A stretch of 64,000 bases of DNA from the NCBI GenBank assembly GCA_018335195.1, contig JAGXKN010000003.1, positions 23,862 through 87,861 on the forward strand, given 5' to 3'. A model generated the notes under the pieces. That model did no database searches and had not been told where the DNA came from. It saw nothing but the letters and a program-made list of their open reading frames with translations. This DNA comes from Desulfobacterales bacterium. GTDB taxonomy: Bacteria > Desulfobacterota > Desulfobacteria > Desulfobacterales > Desulfosalsimonadaceae. Of the stretch, positions 11,361 to 20,951 are shown one piece after another. The position numbers and the translations under genes are program-made. Each line of letters opens with the position of its first letter. Within the stretch, counting starts at the first letter, position 1.

Positions 11361-11744
11361 TTGGCACGGATTGCAGGAGTCGATTTACCGAAAAACAAGC
11401 GGATACGTATCGGCCTGACCTATATTTACGGCATCGGTCATTCCACTTCCCAGGAAATTTTAACACGGCTGGGCATTGACGAGAACATCACCACCGATGA
11501 CCTGTCCGATGCCGATATCAACCAGATTCGCCGGGTAATTGACAATGATTACAAGGTCGAGGGCGAACTGCGCACCGAGGTCTCCATGAATATTAAGCGC
11601 CTGATGGATCTGGGTTGCTATCGGGGACTGCGTCACCGTAGAGGCTTGCCGGTGCGGGGGCAGCGCACCTCAACCAACGCGCGTACGCGGAAAGGTCCGC
11701 GCCGGACCGCAGTCAAGAAAAAGGGCGGCGCAAAGAAAAAGTAA
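11361..11744 (+). CDS. rpsM: 30S ribosomal protein S13 (TTG start)
   Basis: [26 protein letters not shown]...[25 protein letters not shown]. Confidence 0.98.
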   Translation: MARIAGVDLPKNKRIRIGLTYIYGIGHSTSQEILTRLGIDENITTDDLSDADINQIRRVIDNDYKVEGELRTEVSMNIKRLMDLGCYRGLRHRRGLPVRGQRTSTNARTRKGPRRTAVKKKGGAKKK

Positions 11745-11769
11745 ATCAAGAACTTAAGGGCGGATACCC

Positions 11770-12162
11770 ATGGCGAAACGAAAGGCAGTACGCACGAAGA
11801 AAAAGGTCAAAAAGAATATTGCAAACGGCGTGGTGCATATTCAATCTACCTTTAACAACACCATTATTTCCATCAGCGATCCGGGCGGCAATGTGGTTTC
11901 CTGGTCGAGTGCCGGCCAGAACGGCTTTAAGGGATCCCGGAAAAGCACACCGTTTGCCGCACAGCAGGCCTCGGAAGATGCGGCCAAAAAGGCCATGGAC
12001 CACGGCATGAAAAGTGTCGAGGTCTATGTCAAGGGTCCCGGACCGGGGCGGGAGTCTGCCATTAAAGCCCTGCAGGCAACCGGGCTCAACGTGTCGATGA
12101 TCCGGGATGTTACGCCTGTGCCGCATAACGGTTGCAAGCCGCCCAAGCGGCGAAGGGTCTAG
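11770..12162 (+). CDS. rpsK: 30S ribosomal protein S11
   Basis: [44 protein letters not shown]. Confidence 0.98.
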   Translation: MAKRKAVRTKKKVKKNIANGVVHIQSTFNNTIISISDPGGNVVSWSSAGQNGFKGSRKSTPFAAQQASEDAAKKAMDHGMKSVEVYVKGPGPGRESAIKALQATGLNVSMIRDVTPVPHNGCKPPKRRRV

Positions 12163-12318
12163 CCCGGAAACCGGGAAAATAAAATAGCGTCCGGTTTGGA
12201 TCAACGTTTGCGCGTTTTCCTGTTTCTAACTAACAACTGAATACCGGGTTCTGCCAAGAACAGGACCCGAACCATTCGTCTTTGAGCGAGTCATATACCA
12301 TATTCAAGGGAGGAAGCA

Positions 12319-12948
12319 TTGTCACGATATCGTGAATCTGTATGTCGGATATGCCGACGGGAAAACTTGAAATTATATTTCAAGGGCGATCGCTGCTACT
12401 CGGATAAATGCGCCTTTGACAGACGCAGCTATCCGCCGGGACAGCACGGCCAGCGGCGAGGCGGGAAAGTATCCGATTACGGCCTTCAGCTGCGCGAAAA
12501 ACAGAAAGTCAAACGCATGTATGGATTGTCCGAAAAGCAGTTCCGGCTGTTTTTCCACCGTGCGGACAGGGGCAAAGGGGTGACCGGCACCAGGCTGCTG
12601 GTCATGCTGGAACGACGTCTGGACAATGTGGTATACCGTCTGGGATTTGCAAATTCCCGCGCTCAGGCAAGGCAGTTGGTCAAGCATGACCATTTCTTCA
12701 TCAATGGCGGGAAGGTCAACATTCCTTCCTATCAGGTCAACCCCGGCGACGTGGTCGAAGTGCGGGAAAAGAGCAAGAATATTGCCGCGATCAACGAAGC
12801 CATGGAAGCGGTTGTTCGACGCAGCATGCCGCAATGGCTGGAGTTGGACAAGGAGGGCATGAAAGGCAATGTAAAGACCCTGCCGGTACGCGACGATATT
12901 ACCATGCCGATTCAGGAAAATCAGATTATTGAGTTCTACTCGAAATAA
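12319..12948 (+). CDS. rpsD: 30S ribosomal protein S4 (TTG start)
   Basis: [27 protein letters not shown]...; [27 protein letters not shown]. Confidence 0.98.
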   Translation: MSRYRESVCRICRRENLKLYFKGDRCYSDKCAFDRRSYPPGQHGQRRGGKVSDYGLQLREKQKVKRMYGLSEKQFRLFFHRADRGKGVTGTRLLVMLERRLDNVVYRLGFANSRAQARQLVKHDHFFINGGKVNIPSYQVNPGDVVEVREKSKNIAAINEAMEAVVRRSMPQWLELDKEGMKGNVKTLPVRDDITMPIQENQIIEFYSK

Positions 12949-13007
12949 CTCGTCCTGACATTCCGGAAAAACAGGCTTATGGATATCAAATACTTTGGAG
13001 AGTGAAA

Positions 13008-14033
13008 ATGCCCTTGAACGAACTGACATATATGAATTGGCGGGAAATGATCAAGCCCGGCAAAGTCCAGATCGACCGCCAGACGCCCACGTACGGCAAA
13101 TTTGTCTGGGAACCCCTGGAAAGGGGATATGGTATCACCATCGGAAATTCGCTTCGGCGGATTATCCTTTCTTCGCTTTACGGTGCGGCCATTGGTTCGG
13201 TCAAGATCGAGGGGGTCATGCATGAGTACAGCACGGTCCCCGGGGTTTTGGAGGATGTTTCCGAGATCATCTTGAACCTGAAGAAAGTGCGTGTCAAAAC
13301 AGACGACGCTGAACCCAAGACCATCTCCCTGGAGGCCGAAGGGGAGAGAACCGTTACCGCCGGGGATATCGTAAGCGGCAACGGGCGGGTGGAAGTGTTA
13401 AACCCGGAGCAGCATATTGCCACCCTTACTTCCGAGGGGCAGCTGCAGATGACCATGACGGTCAAGGCGGGGAAAAGCTATTCCCTTGCCGAAACCCACC
13501 GGGACCCTGAGGCACCGATCGGCACGCTGCCCATTGATGCCATTTTCTCGCCGATCCACAGGGTCAATTATGTGGTCGGCAATGCCCGTGTGGGCCAGCG
13601 CACCGACTATGACAAGCTTACAATGGAAATATGGACAGACGGATCCGTCAGGCCAATGGATGCCATTGCATATGCGGCCAAGATCCTCAAGGAACAGATG
13701 CATTCGTTCATTAATTTTGACGAGGACCAGGAGCCCGCACCGCCGGAGGATTCAGAAGAGGAATCCGCGCCCCAGTTCAACCCGAACCTGTATCTGGATG
13801 TCGATGAACTCGAGCTTTCCGTGCGCAGTGCCAATTGCTTGAGAAATGCCAATATCCGAAAAATCTATCAACTGGTCCAGAAAACCGAGAACGAAATGCT
13901 GAAAACGAAAAATTTCGGCAGAAAGTCCTTAAACGAGATCAAGGAACTGCTGGGAGAAATGGGACTTTCTCTGGGGATGAAGCTTGAAGGCTTTGTACCG
14001 CCCGAAGAGGACCAGGAGGCAAAAGAGGAATAG
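13008..14033 (+). CDS. rpoA: DNA-directed RNA polymerase subunit alpha (start 13002 or 13008)
   Basis: alpha-[26 protein letters not shown]...; alpha-[46 protein letters not shown]. Confidence 0.98.
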   Translation: MPLNELTYMNWREMIKPGKVQIDRQTPTYGKFVWEPLERGYGITIGNSLRRIILSSLYGAAIGSVKIEGVMHEYSTVPGVLEDVSEIILNLKKVRVKTDDAEPKTISLEAEGERTVTAGDIVSGNGRVEVLNPEQHIATLTSEGQLQMTMTVKAGKSYSLAETHRDPEAPIGTLPIDAIFSPIHRVNYVVGNARVGQRTDYDKLTMEIWTDGSVRPMDAIAYAAKILKEQMHSFINFDEDQEPAPPEDSEEESAPQFNPNLYLDVDELELSVRSANCLRNANIRKIYQLVQKTENEMLKTKNFGRKSLNEIKELLGEMGLSLGMKLEGFVPPEEDQEAKEE

Positions 14034-14036
14034 ATC

Positions 14037-14423
14037 ATGCGACACCGAAAAGCCGGAGTGAAATTAAACCGTACTGCCAGCCACCGTAAGGCGATGTTTA
14101 GAAACTTGGTGACATCCCTGTTAAAGCACGACCGGATCAAGACCACGGATGCCAAGGCCAAGGAACTGCGGCGCTGGGCCGACCATGTCATTACCCTTGC
14201 CAAAAGGGGAGATCTGCATGCACGGCGCCAGGCACTTTCCATTGTCCGGGAAAAGGCGGTGGTCCACCGATTGTTCGAAGAGGCCCCGCAGCGCTTCGGC
14301 GATGTGGCCGGCGGCTATACCCGGGTAGTGAAGATGGGGTATCGCAACGGGGACTCGGCCCCGGTTTCCATTGTGGAACTTACCGGAGAAAAGCCGGAAA
14401 CGGCCAAGTCGGCCAAGAAGTAA
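14037..14423 (+). CDS. rplQ: 50S ribosomal protein L17
   Basis: [45 protein letters not shown]. Confidence 0.97.
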   Translation: MRHRKAGVKLNRTASHRKAMFRNLVTSLLKHDRIKTTDAKAKELRRWADHVITLAKRGDLHARRQALSIVREKAVVHRLFEEAPQRFGDVAGGYTRVVKMGYRNGDSAPVSIVELTGEKPETAKSAKK

Positions 14424-14432
14424 GCCCGCAAT

Positions 14433-14580
14433 AAATTCGAAGCACGAAATTCGAAATCCGAAACAAATTCGAAGGCCGAATGACCCAATGAAAAAAACAT
14501 CCGTTTTGGTTTTGGTCATTTAAATTTTGGTAATTCGGAATTGTTTCGGATTTCGATATTCGGATTTCGGATTTTCAACC
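14433..14580. repeat. large imperfect inverted repeat (AATTCGAA/ATCCGAAA-rich), possibly acting as a terminator
   Basis: aaatccgaaacaaattcgaa pairs (18/20) with ttcggaattgtttcggattt; inner atgacc/ggtcat; lies between convergent rplQ and comEC. Confidence 0.6.
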
Positions 14581-14588
14581 CCCCTCCC

Positions 14589-17105
14589 TCATTTTCCGCC
14601 AATGGTCGGCTGAATTTCCATTCCACCTCCAGAGTCGATTCCAATCCGCACCGCCCCGTGGATATCCGTGCGCAGCACCCGGCTGCCTTGCTGTCGGTAC
14701 CTTTCCACCACTTCAGGCGAAGGCAGTCCCTGATAGCTCTGCCGGACGGGTATAATGACCGTATCCGGATCCACTGCCGCGATAAAGTCTCTGCCCGACG
14801 ATGATTTGCTTCCGTGGTGCGGGGCAATCAAAATATCGGCGTCCATGTCGCGGGCAGCCTGTTTGATCAGCTCGGATTCCGCGCATTTTTCCAGATCTCC
14901 GGGAAACAGCACAGAGCGGTCCCGGTAGGAAACCTTTACGACAATCGAGCAGTTGTTGGTTCCCGGGCATTTTGCGCATCTGGTCTTCCGGTTTTGCTCC
15001 GGATACAGGATGCGGATTTCCGCGCCATCATTGATCCTATTGGTGCGGCGGATGCGTTCAAAATCGGGGTGCGGAATCTGCCGGTCCCGGATGATCCGGT
15101 CAAATTGCTGACAGGCCGCGCTCTGCGCATCTGTGTATGCGCTGATGACCCGCCTGACCCGGAATTTTTCCAGAATAAAAAGCAGCCCGTTTAGGTGGTC
15201 CGCATCCGGGTGGGAGAGCACAACCGTGTCAATGTTCCGGATCTTGTTTTGCCATAAATAAGGGGCCATGATCCGGGCGCCTACATCAAATACGCTGTTA
15301 TCCGAAAACCCGCCTCCGTCAATGAGCATGGTCCGTCCCCCCGGAAACTCCAGCAGCGAGGCGTGACCCTGTCCCACATCAAGTACCGTGGCCCGCAGGT
15401 CCGTATGGAAAAAGCGTCGGTTGAGCCAATATCCAGCATCCGCGGCAATGATGATTACAAGTGCGCAGATTATTATAAACAGCAGTTTTCGGTCCTGTTG
15501 ATACCGGCGGAAAAACATCAGGCCGCCACAGGCAGCTATCGCATAGGCGCATCCCGCCTCGAGTACAGTGGGGGTGACCGTGCGAAAGGCGCCGAAAGGA
15601 AGTCCGGCAAAAGTATGGACCAGTGATATGGCAGGTTGCAGAATTTGCGCGGCAAGGCTGAAACACCATGGGCCAAAAGCCGATGAAAAAGCAGACACCC
15701 CGGCGCTGACCAGTCCGGCCGGCACAACCACGAATCCGATCCAGGGTACTAGGATGAGGTTGGAGAACACTCCGGTGATCGCGGCCTGGTTGAAGTAATG
15801 CAGGACCAGCGGCAGGGTGCCGCCAATGGCAAACACGGAAATAAGCATAAATGCGCGGATCCGGTAAGCCAGCCGGGCCGCGGGGCAAACAGGCGGCCCG
15901 GCCGGGCGCAGGACCCCTGAAAACAGGTATAGCCCGAAAAAGATGGCGCTCACTGCGGCAAAGGAGAGCTGGAAAGAGACGGAAAACAGCCCGGGCGGAC
16001 GCACGGCAAGAATGCACAGGGCGGCCGCGGCCAGGGTGTTTGCCGGATCATACGGCTTATCCCGGATCAGGGCGGCCAAAAAGACCAGGACCATGATCAT
16101 GGCCCGCTGAGTGGAAGGCGACATGCCGGAGAGCATCCCATAGGCAACCACCGGGAAAATGGTCAGCAGGGCTGCGCACTTGCCGGCCCATCCCCGGAGC
16201 AGAAGCGGGGGGCACCATGAAAGCAGCCACTTGAAAAGGAAAAAGGCGCAGGTGGCCACGATCCCCACGTGCAGCCCGGAAATTGCAAGAAGATGACTGG
16301 CTCCCGAGCGGTTGAAAGCTTCGCGCAACTCGGGATCAATACCGTCCTTTTTGCCGACAATCAGCGCAGAGAGCACGGAAGCGGTTTCTCCGCTGCTGAC
16401 CTGCTCAATTAATCCGTCCAGTCGGTTTCGAAAGCAATGAATGCCGGAAAACACTTTATCCCGGGCATTGCTCGGGGAAAGGATATCGACATACTTACCC
16501 TCAGCATACAGGGCGCCCCAGATATTGCGGTCCGCCATGAACCGGCGGTAGTCGAATCCGCCCGGGTTGTTGAAGTTCCGGAATTCCCGCAGCCTGCCGT
16601 GTACTGCCACCCGGTCGCCAGGCAGCAGTTCCGGGCAGTCTCCGTAAAAAGCCGCCTGGATGCGGCCCTGCAGGGAATGCGGGCCGCCGGCCTTTGATTC
16701 GACCGTCAGGTCATCCAGGATGCATTTTGTGCGAAAGGATTGGCTCTGCGGCGGCCCTGTGATTGTTGCCCGAATGTTTGCATAATCGGCTTCCAGATGG
16801 GAAAGCGCCCCGTCGGGCGGGAAAAAGGGCGCCTGCCAGGGCGCATGCGCAAGCCCGCCCAGGGCGAAAAACAGTACCAGCGGAGACAGCCGCGCCGGCT
16901 TGGACCGGGCAAGCAGGTACAGCAGGCAAACAGCCGCCCCTGCGGCAAAAGGTATGGCAAGCCGGTATAGCAGTTCGGAAGACGGGAAAAAACGGGCCAG
17001 GACAATACCTGCGATAAAGGCAAGCAGTAAGGGGAGCAGGGGGCGGTGATAGAAATGATCCGGCTGATTTCCCGGAGTGCGCTTTGGATTCTCAGCAGGG
17101 TCCAT
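14589..17105 (-). CDS. comEC: DNA internalization-related competence protein ComEC/Rec2 (ComEC + metallo-beta-lactamase)
   Basis: 838 aa; HLLAISGLHVGIVAT, GMLSGMSPSTQRAMIMV, VLDVGQGHASLLEFPGGRTMLIDGGG, LSHPDADHLNGL. Confidence 0.93.
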   Translation of the reverse strand: MDPAENPKRTPGNQPDHFYHRPLLPLLLAFIAGIVLARFFPSSELLYRLAIPFAAGAAVCLLYLLARSKPARLSPLVLFFALGGLAHAPWQAPFFPPDGALSHLEADYANIRATITGPPQSQSFRTKCILDDLTVESKAGGPHSLQGRIQAAFYGDCPELLPGDRVAVHGRLREFRNFNNPGGFDYRRFMADRNIWGALYAEGKYVDILSPSNARDKVFSGIHCFRNRLDGLIEQVSSGETASVLSALIVGKKDGIDPELREAFNRSGASHLLAISGLHVGIVATCAFFLFKWLLSWCPPLLLRGWAGKCAALLTIFPVVAYGMLSGMSPSTQRAMIMVLVFLAALIRDKPYDPANTLAAAALCILAVRPPGLFSVSFQLSFAAVSAIFFGLYLFSGVLRPAGPPVCPAARLAYRIRAFMLISVFAIGGTLPLVLHYFNQAAITGVFSNLILVPWIGFVVVPAGLVSAGVSAFSSAFGPWCFSLAAQILQPAISLVHTFAGLPFGAFRTVTPTVLEAGCAYAIAACGGLMFFRRYQQDRKLLFIIICALVIIIAADAGYWLNRRFFHTDLRATVLDVGQGHASLLEFPGGRTMLIDGGGFSDNSVFDVGARIMAPYLWQNKIRNIDTVVLSHPDADHLNGLLFILEKFRVRRVISAYTDAQSAACQQFDRIIRDRQIPHPDFERIRRTNRINDGAEIRILYPEQNRKTRCAKCPGTNNCSIVVKVSYRDRSVLFPGDLEKCAESELIKQAARDMDADILIAPHHGSKSSSGRDFIAAVDPDTVIIPVRQSYQGLPSPEVVERYRQQGSRVLRTDIHGAVRIGIDSGGGMEIQPTIGGK

Positions 17106-17123
17106 GTCCGGGATGTCCGGGTT

Positions 17124-18389
17124 TTACGAAGACGCGGTTTCAGATATCCGCTTGATGTTTGCGCCGAGTTGACCGAATTTCTGCTCAATGGATTCATAAC
17201 CGCGATCCAGGTGGTATACCCGGCTGATGCGCGTGGTGCCTTCGGCCACCAGCCCGGCCAGCACCAGGGATGCGCTGGCGCGCAGATCCGAGGCCATGAC
17301 CGGGGCGCCGGAGAGCCTTTCCGCGCCCTTGACCATGGCGTGGTTGCCCGAGATCTGGATATCCGCCCCCATGCGCTGCAGTTCGAGCACGTGGATGAAA
17401 CGGTTTTCAAATATGGTTTCGGTGATAACGCTCAGGCCGTTGGCAATGCTCATGAGCACCATGAACTGGGCCTGCATGTCAGTGGGAAAGCCGGGGAAGG
17501 GAAGCGTCTTGATGTCCACGCTGGAAACGGGCCGGCTGCCGGTGACCGTGATGGCATCCGGGGCCAGCTCCACGCCGGCGCCGGCTTCCCGGAGCTTGGA
17601 AATGACCGGTTTCAAGTGGTCCGGCTCTGCCCCGGTAATCCGGATGTTTCCCTGGGTAAGGGCTGCTGCGACCATGTAGGTGCCCGCCTCAATGCGGTCC
17701 GGGATAATCTCTGCTGAAACCGGTACGAGCGTATCCACGCCGGAAACGGTGATATTCGGGGTGCCTGCGCCGGAAATCTGCGCCCCCATCCGGTTTAGCA
17801 TGTCGGCCAGTGCGGTGACTTCCGGTTCCCGGGCCGCGTTTCTCAGCACGGTGGTGCCCTTGGCGAAAACCGCGGCCATCATCAGGTTTTCCGTGCCCGT
17901 TACCGTGGGAACGTCAAAAAAGATCTCCTCGCCGGTCAGGGTCTCTGCCGCGGCCTCCACATAGCCATGCTCCAGGGTGATTTTCGCGCCCAGCCGCTCG
18001 AAACCATCCAGGTGCATGTTAATGGGGCGCGCGCCGATGGCGCATCCGCCGGGCAGAGAAACCCGGGCCCGTTTCAGCCGGGCCAGAAGGGGACCGAGTA
18101 CGAGTACGGAGGCCCGCATCCGGCGCACCAGTTCGTAAGGGGCCTCGAAATTGTCCACCCCCCGGGTATCAACGGTGACCTCTTCGCCCTTCCGGTCCAC
18201 CTCTGCGCCGATAGTGGCAAGCAATTGCAGGATGCTTTCAATATCCTTTAAATCCGGCACGTTAGAGAAGCGGAATTTGCCCGCCACCAGCAGGGTGGCT
18301 GTCAGCATGGGCAGAGCGGCGTTTTTGGCCCCGCTGATTCGGACCTCGCCGTTTAACGCGCGGCCGCCTTTAATTAGAATTGCATCCAA
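17124..18389 (-). CDS. murA: UDP-N-acetylglucosamine 1-carboxyvinyltransferase
   Basis: [34 protein letters not shown]... Confidence 0.97.
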   Translation of the reverse strand: MDAILIKGGRALNGEVRISGAKNAALPMLTATLLVAGKFRFSNVPDLKDIESILQLLATIGAEVDRKGEEVTVDTRGVDNFEAPYELVRRMRASVLVLGPLLARLKRARVSLPGGCAIGARPINMHLDGFERLGAKITLEHGYVEAAAETLTGEEIFFDVPTVTGTENLMMAAVFAKGTTVLRNAAREPEVTALADMLNRMGAQISGAGTPNITVSGVDTLVPVSAEIIPDRIEAGTYMVAAALTQGNIRITGAEPDHLKPVISKLREAGAGVELAPDAITVTGSRPVSSVDIKTLPFPGFPTDMQAQFMVLMSIANGLSVITETIFENRFIHVLELQRMGADIQISGNHAMVKGAERLSGAPVMASDLRASASLVLAGLVAEGTTRISRVYHLDRGYESIEQKFGQLGANIKRISETASS

Positions 18390-18410
18390 CTCTTATTTCC
18401 CTCTTTATGA

Positions 18411-18480
18411 ATCCACGAAGCGCACGAAGGTCACGAAAGTGTCATATCGGAAATCTTTTCTTCGTGGTCTTCGTGGTAGA
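18411..18480. repeat. CACGAAG/CTTCGTG-type imperfect inverted repeat
   Basis: ccacgaagcgcacgaaggtcacgaaag ... cttcgtggtcttcgtgg. Confidence 0.55.
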
Positions 18481-18509
18481 ATCCGGCGCCTGCGATGTGC
18501 GACGGGGAT

Positions 18510-18560
18510 ATGTTAAAAAGAAAGCGCCACACGCTTGATTCGAGCAGTTCGTGTGGCGCC
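18510..18560 (-). terminator. rho-independent terminator of the qrc operon
   Basis: 10-bp perfect stem gcgccacacg (18524-18533)/cgtgtggcgc (18550-18559); minus strand continues TTTCTTTTTAA. Confidence 0.8.
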
Positions 18561-18625
18561 ATGCGATCACTATACTCAGTATTTCAGTGCGGTAAACGTG
18601 TTTGTCTTGCTCGCAATCATCCGGT

Positions 18626-18790
18626 TCAGTGGTGTGCGTTGTCTCCGCCTTCCTGCGTGGCCGTGTCATAGAGCGACTTGATGATGCAGTAGGTCAGGCC
18701 GGCCCCGATAATTGACAGCGCATACCACAGGGCGCCCATGAACACCAAGTGGGAAATGTCCCATGCCCATTCAAATATAAAGGGAAACAT
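18626..18790 (-). CDS. 54-aa single-TM protein at the distal end of the qrc operon (not in ORF track)
   Basis: Manual translation MFPFIFEWAWDISHLVFMGALWYALSIIGAGLTYCIIKSLYDTATQEGGDNAHH*; ggaggcag upstream; 26 nt after the qrcD stop. Confidence 0.75.
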   Translation of the reverse strand: MFPFIFEWAWDISHLVFMGALWYALSIIGAGLTYCIIKSLYDTATQEGGDNAHH

Positions 18791-18816
18791 AATCTGCCTC
18801 CTTATTCAGCCGGCCT

Positions 18817-20085
18817 TTAATTGCCGGGGTTGAGTTCTTTTTCCTGCGGAAACACCGGCAGATACCGGTGGGCCAGCGAGATCAGGATGATGCCGTATGC
18901 CACGGGTAAAATCGTGGTGGCCACTTCCTGCCAGGTCGGCATGTACATGTACCATTCCTGGAAGGGCAGAAGCGGTGCTGCCATGACCTGGAGCACCATG
19001 ACCCAGCGGTTGATGCATACGCCGATCACCGCCAGGATCATGGCGGTGATAAGCATGGTGTTGTTCTCCCGGCCCTTGCGCGAAATCAGGATGAATGCCG
19101 GTACCAGACCGCATACCACCAACTCCGCGATTAAGATCCATATGCCGTATACCGGGTTGTTGCTGTAAAAATCCATGAGCGCAAACCCCTTGGAAGGCGC
19201 TGTCACCACGGCCCAGTACAAGGTGTCCGCGATTTTGGCGATCATGTAGGTCAGCAGCATCCATCCGGATATCTTGCCCAGCAGTTGAAAAATCTCCTGC
19301 TTGACCAGTTTTTTGCGGGTAACCTTTTCGGTCAGCCAGGTCACCATCACGGTAAAGCATGGTCCGACTGCTGCGGCCGACCAGGTAAAGAGAAAAAATG
19401 TCCAGGGCCAGATCAGCAGCCCCTCCCGGAAGGCAAAGGGTCGTCCGTAGAGCACGCCGGCCACGCCGCCGAGGGATCCTTGATGGAAAAAGGAAAGAAA
19501 TACGCCGGTGGCAGCAAATACCGCCATGACTTCATGCAGGTTGTGGCTTAAGTGATGGAGAAACGGAATGCGGTCGAGCTTGGGATTTTCAAGCACCACC
19601 GGAATAAATTCGATGGTGAGCACCCCGAAATAGCATGACAGACAGAAGGCCACTTCCGTTAACATGGAATGGACGTTTGCGTGCCAGAAAATAAACCACC
19701 CCCGAAGCGGCTGGCCGATGTCCAATGCCAGGATCAGCAGTGCGGAGCTGTAGCAGATGAAACCGATAATCACAGCATAGTTGATGACGTTTTTGAGTTC
19801 CTTTTTGCCGATGATATAGGTCAGAAATCCGGAAAAAAACGCCCCGCCGCCAAGGGCGATCACCGCCAGATCGGCCCATATCCACAGAGCGAATCCATAG
19901 GCGTCGTTCATGCCGGTTTGATTTAACCCCTTGTACCAGACCAGGAACATGGCATAGACGCCCCACAATAGGACGGCGCCGACCACCGCCAGCCAAATTG
20001 CAAACTTTCTGGTGGAGCAGCGTTTTACACCCTCGGGAATTGCCGGTGTCGTCATGATTAGTTCACTCCTTGGTGTTTTTATCAA
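18817..20085 (-). CDS. qrcD: menaquinone reductase integral membrane subunit QrcD (NrfD/PsrC family)
   Basis: Multi-TM NrfD-like protein following an FeS protein, a molybdopterin-family protein and a multihaem cytochrome. Confidence 0.85.
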   Translation of the reverse strand: MIKTPRSELIMTTPAIPEGVKRCSTRKFAIWLAVVGAVLLWGVYAMFLVWYKGLNQTGMNDAYGFALWIWADLAVIALGGGAFFSGFLTYIIGKKELKNVINYAVIIGFICYSSALLILALDIGQPLRGWFIFWHANVHSMLTEVAFCLSCYFGVLTIEFIPVVLENPKLDRIPFLHHLSHNLHEVMAVFAATGVFLSFFHQGSLGGVAGVLYGRPFAFREGLLIWPWTFFLFTWSAAAVGPCFTVMVTWLTEKVTRKKLVKQEIFQLLGKISGWMLLTYMIAKIADTLYWAVVTAPSKGFALMDFYSNNPVYGIWILIAELVVCGLVPAFILISRKGRENNTMLITAMILAVIGVCINRWVMVLQVMAAPLLPFQEWYMYMPTWQEVATTILPVAYGIILISLAHRYLPVFPQEKELNPGN

Positions 20086-20910
20086 TTAATGGGATGCGGT
20101 TTCTGCTTTATGGGCCGGTTTCCGGTCCGCCGGAGACTCGCCTTCCAGGTAATTGTCCGCTTTGCGCCTCACCCAGTTTTTTGCGGTCAGGTAATAGACC
20201 TTGGGATTGGTTTTGAGTTTCTCAAGCAGACGGAAAGCCTTTTTGCTGCGGCTTAGCTCATAAACTTCATGTTCGGGATTGAGCAGATCACCGAAAGTAA
20301 TGGCCCGGGTCGGGCAGGCCTCGGCACACGCGGGCTGGTATTCATTTTCCGCGATTTCATCCCTGCCTTCCACATAGGCGCTGTCTCTGGCTTTCTGGTA
20401 CCGGTGGTAACAAAACGAGCACTTCTCTACCACCCCGCGCATCCGGGCAGAGACATCCGGGTTTAAATATTTTTCCATGTCCGCGGGCCATACCGGGTCC
20501 CACCAGTTGAATTTGCGTGCATGGTAGGGGCATGCGGCCATGCAGTACCGGCAGCCAAAGCACCGGGTATAAATCTGGCTGACAACGCCCGTGGGCTCAT
20601 CGTAATCCGTTGCCACGGCCGGGCAGACGGAAACGCACGGGGAATGGCCTTCCATGTGCCGGCCGTCGCACTGCATGCAGGGCTTGGGAATATAGCATAT
20701 CTCGGTGTCCGGAAACGGCTTTCCATTGTCCACCTTGAACACCCGGAGCCAGTTCAGGCTGAGCATCTTGTCGGATTCATCCTTTCGAAACGGCACGTTG
20801 TTTTCCGCATAGCAGGCCACCATGCAGGCGCCGCACCCGGTGCACCGGTCCAGATCAATGACCATCCCGTAACGTTTTGTCTTGGTGTGTCGTGCTTGTT
20901 TTGTCATCAA
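20086..20910 (-). CDS. qrcC: menaquinone reductase iron-sulfur subunit QrcC
   Basis: RYGMVIDLDRCTGCGACMVACYAENNVP..., CFGCRYCMAACPYHAR, several 4Fe-4S motifs. Confidence 0.87.
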   Translation of the reverse strand: MMTKQARHTKTKRYGMVIDLDRCTGCGACMVACYAENNVPFRKDESDKMLSLNWLRVFKVDNGKPFPDTEICYIPKPCMQCDGRHMEGHSPCVSVCPAVATDYDEPTGVVSQIYTRCFGCRYCMAACPYHARKFNWWDPVWPADMEKYLNPDVSARMRGVVEKCSFCYHRYQKARDSAYVEGRDEIAENEYQPACAEACPTRAITFGDLLNPEHEVYELSRSKKAFRLLEKLKTNPKVYYLTAKNWVRRKADNYLEGESPADRKPAHKAETASH

Positions 20911-20951
20911 AAAACCTCTTTATCGGGTTACATGTCAAGGATGATGCGGTA

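Noticed and set aside
16706-17410. 234-aa minus-strand ORF bridging murA and comEC
   Set aside because: Alternate frame of murA/comEC, which are both convincing.
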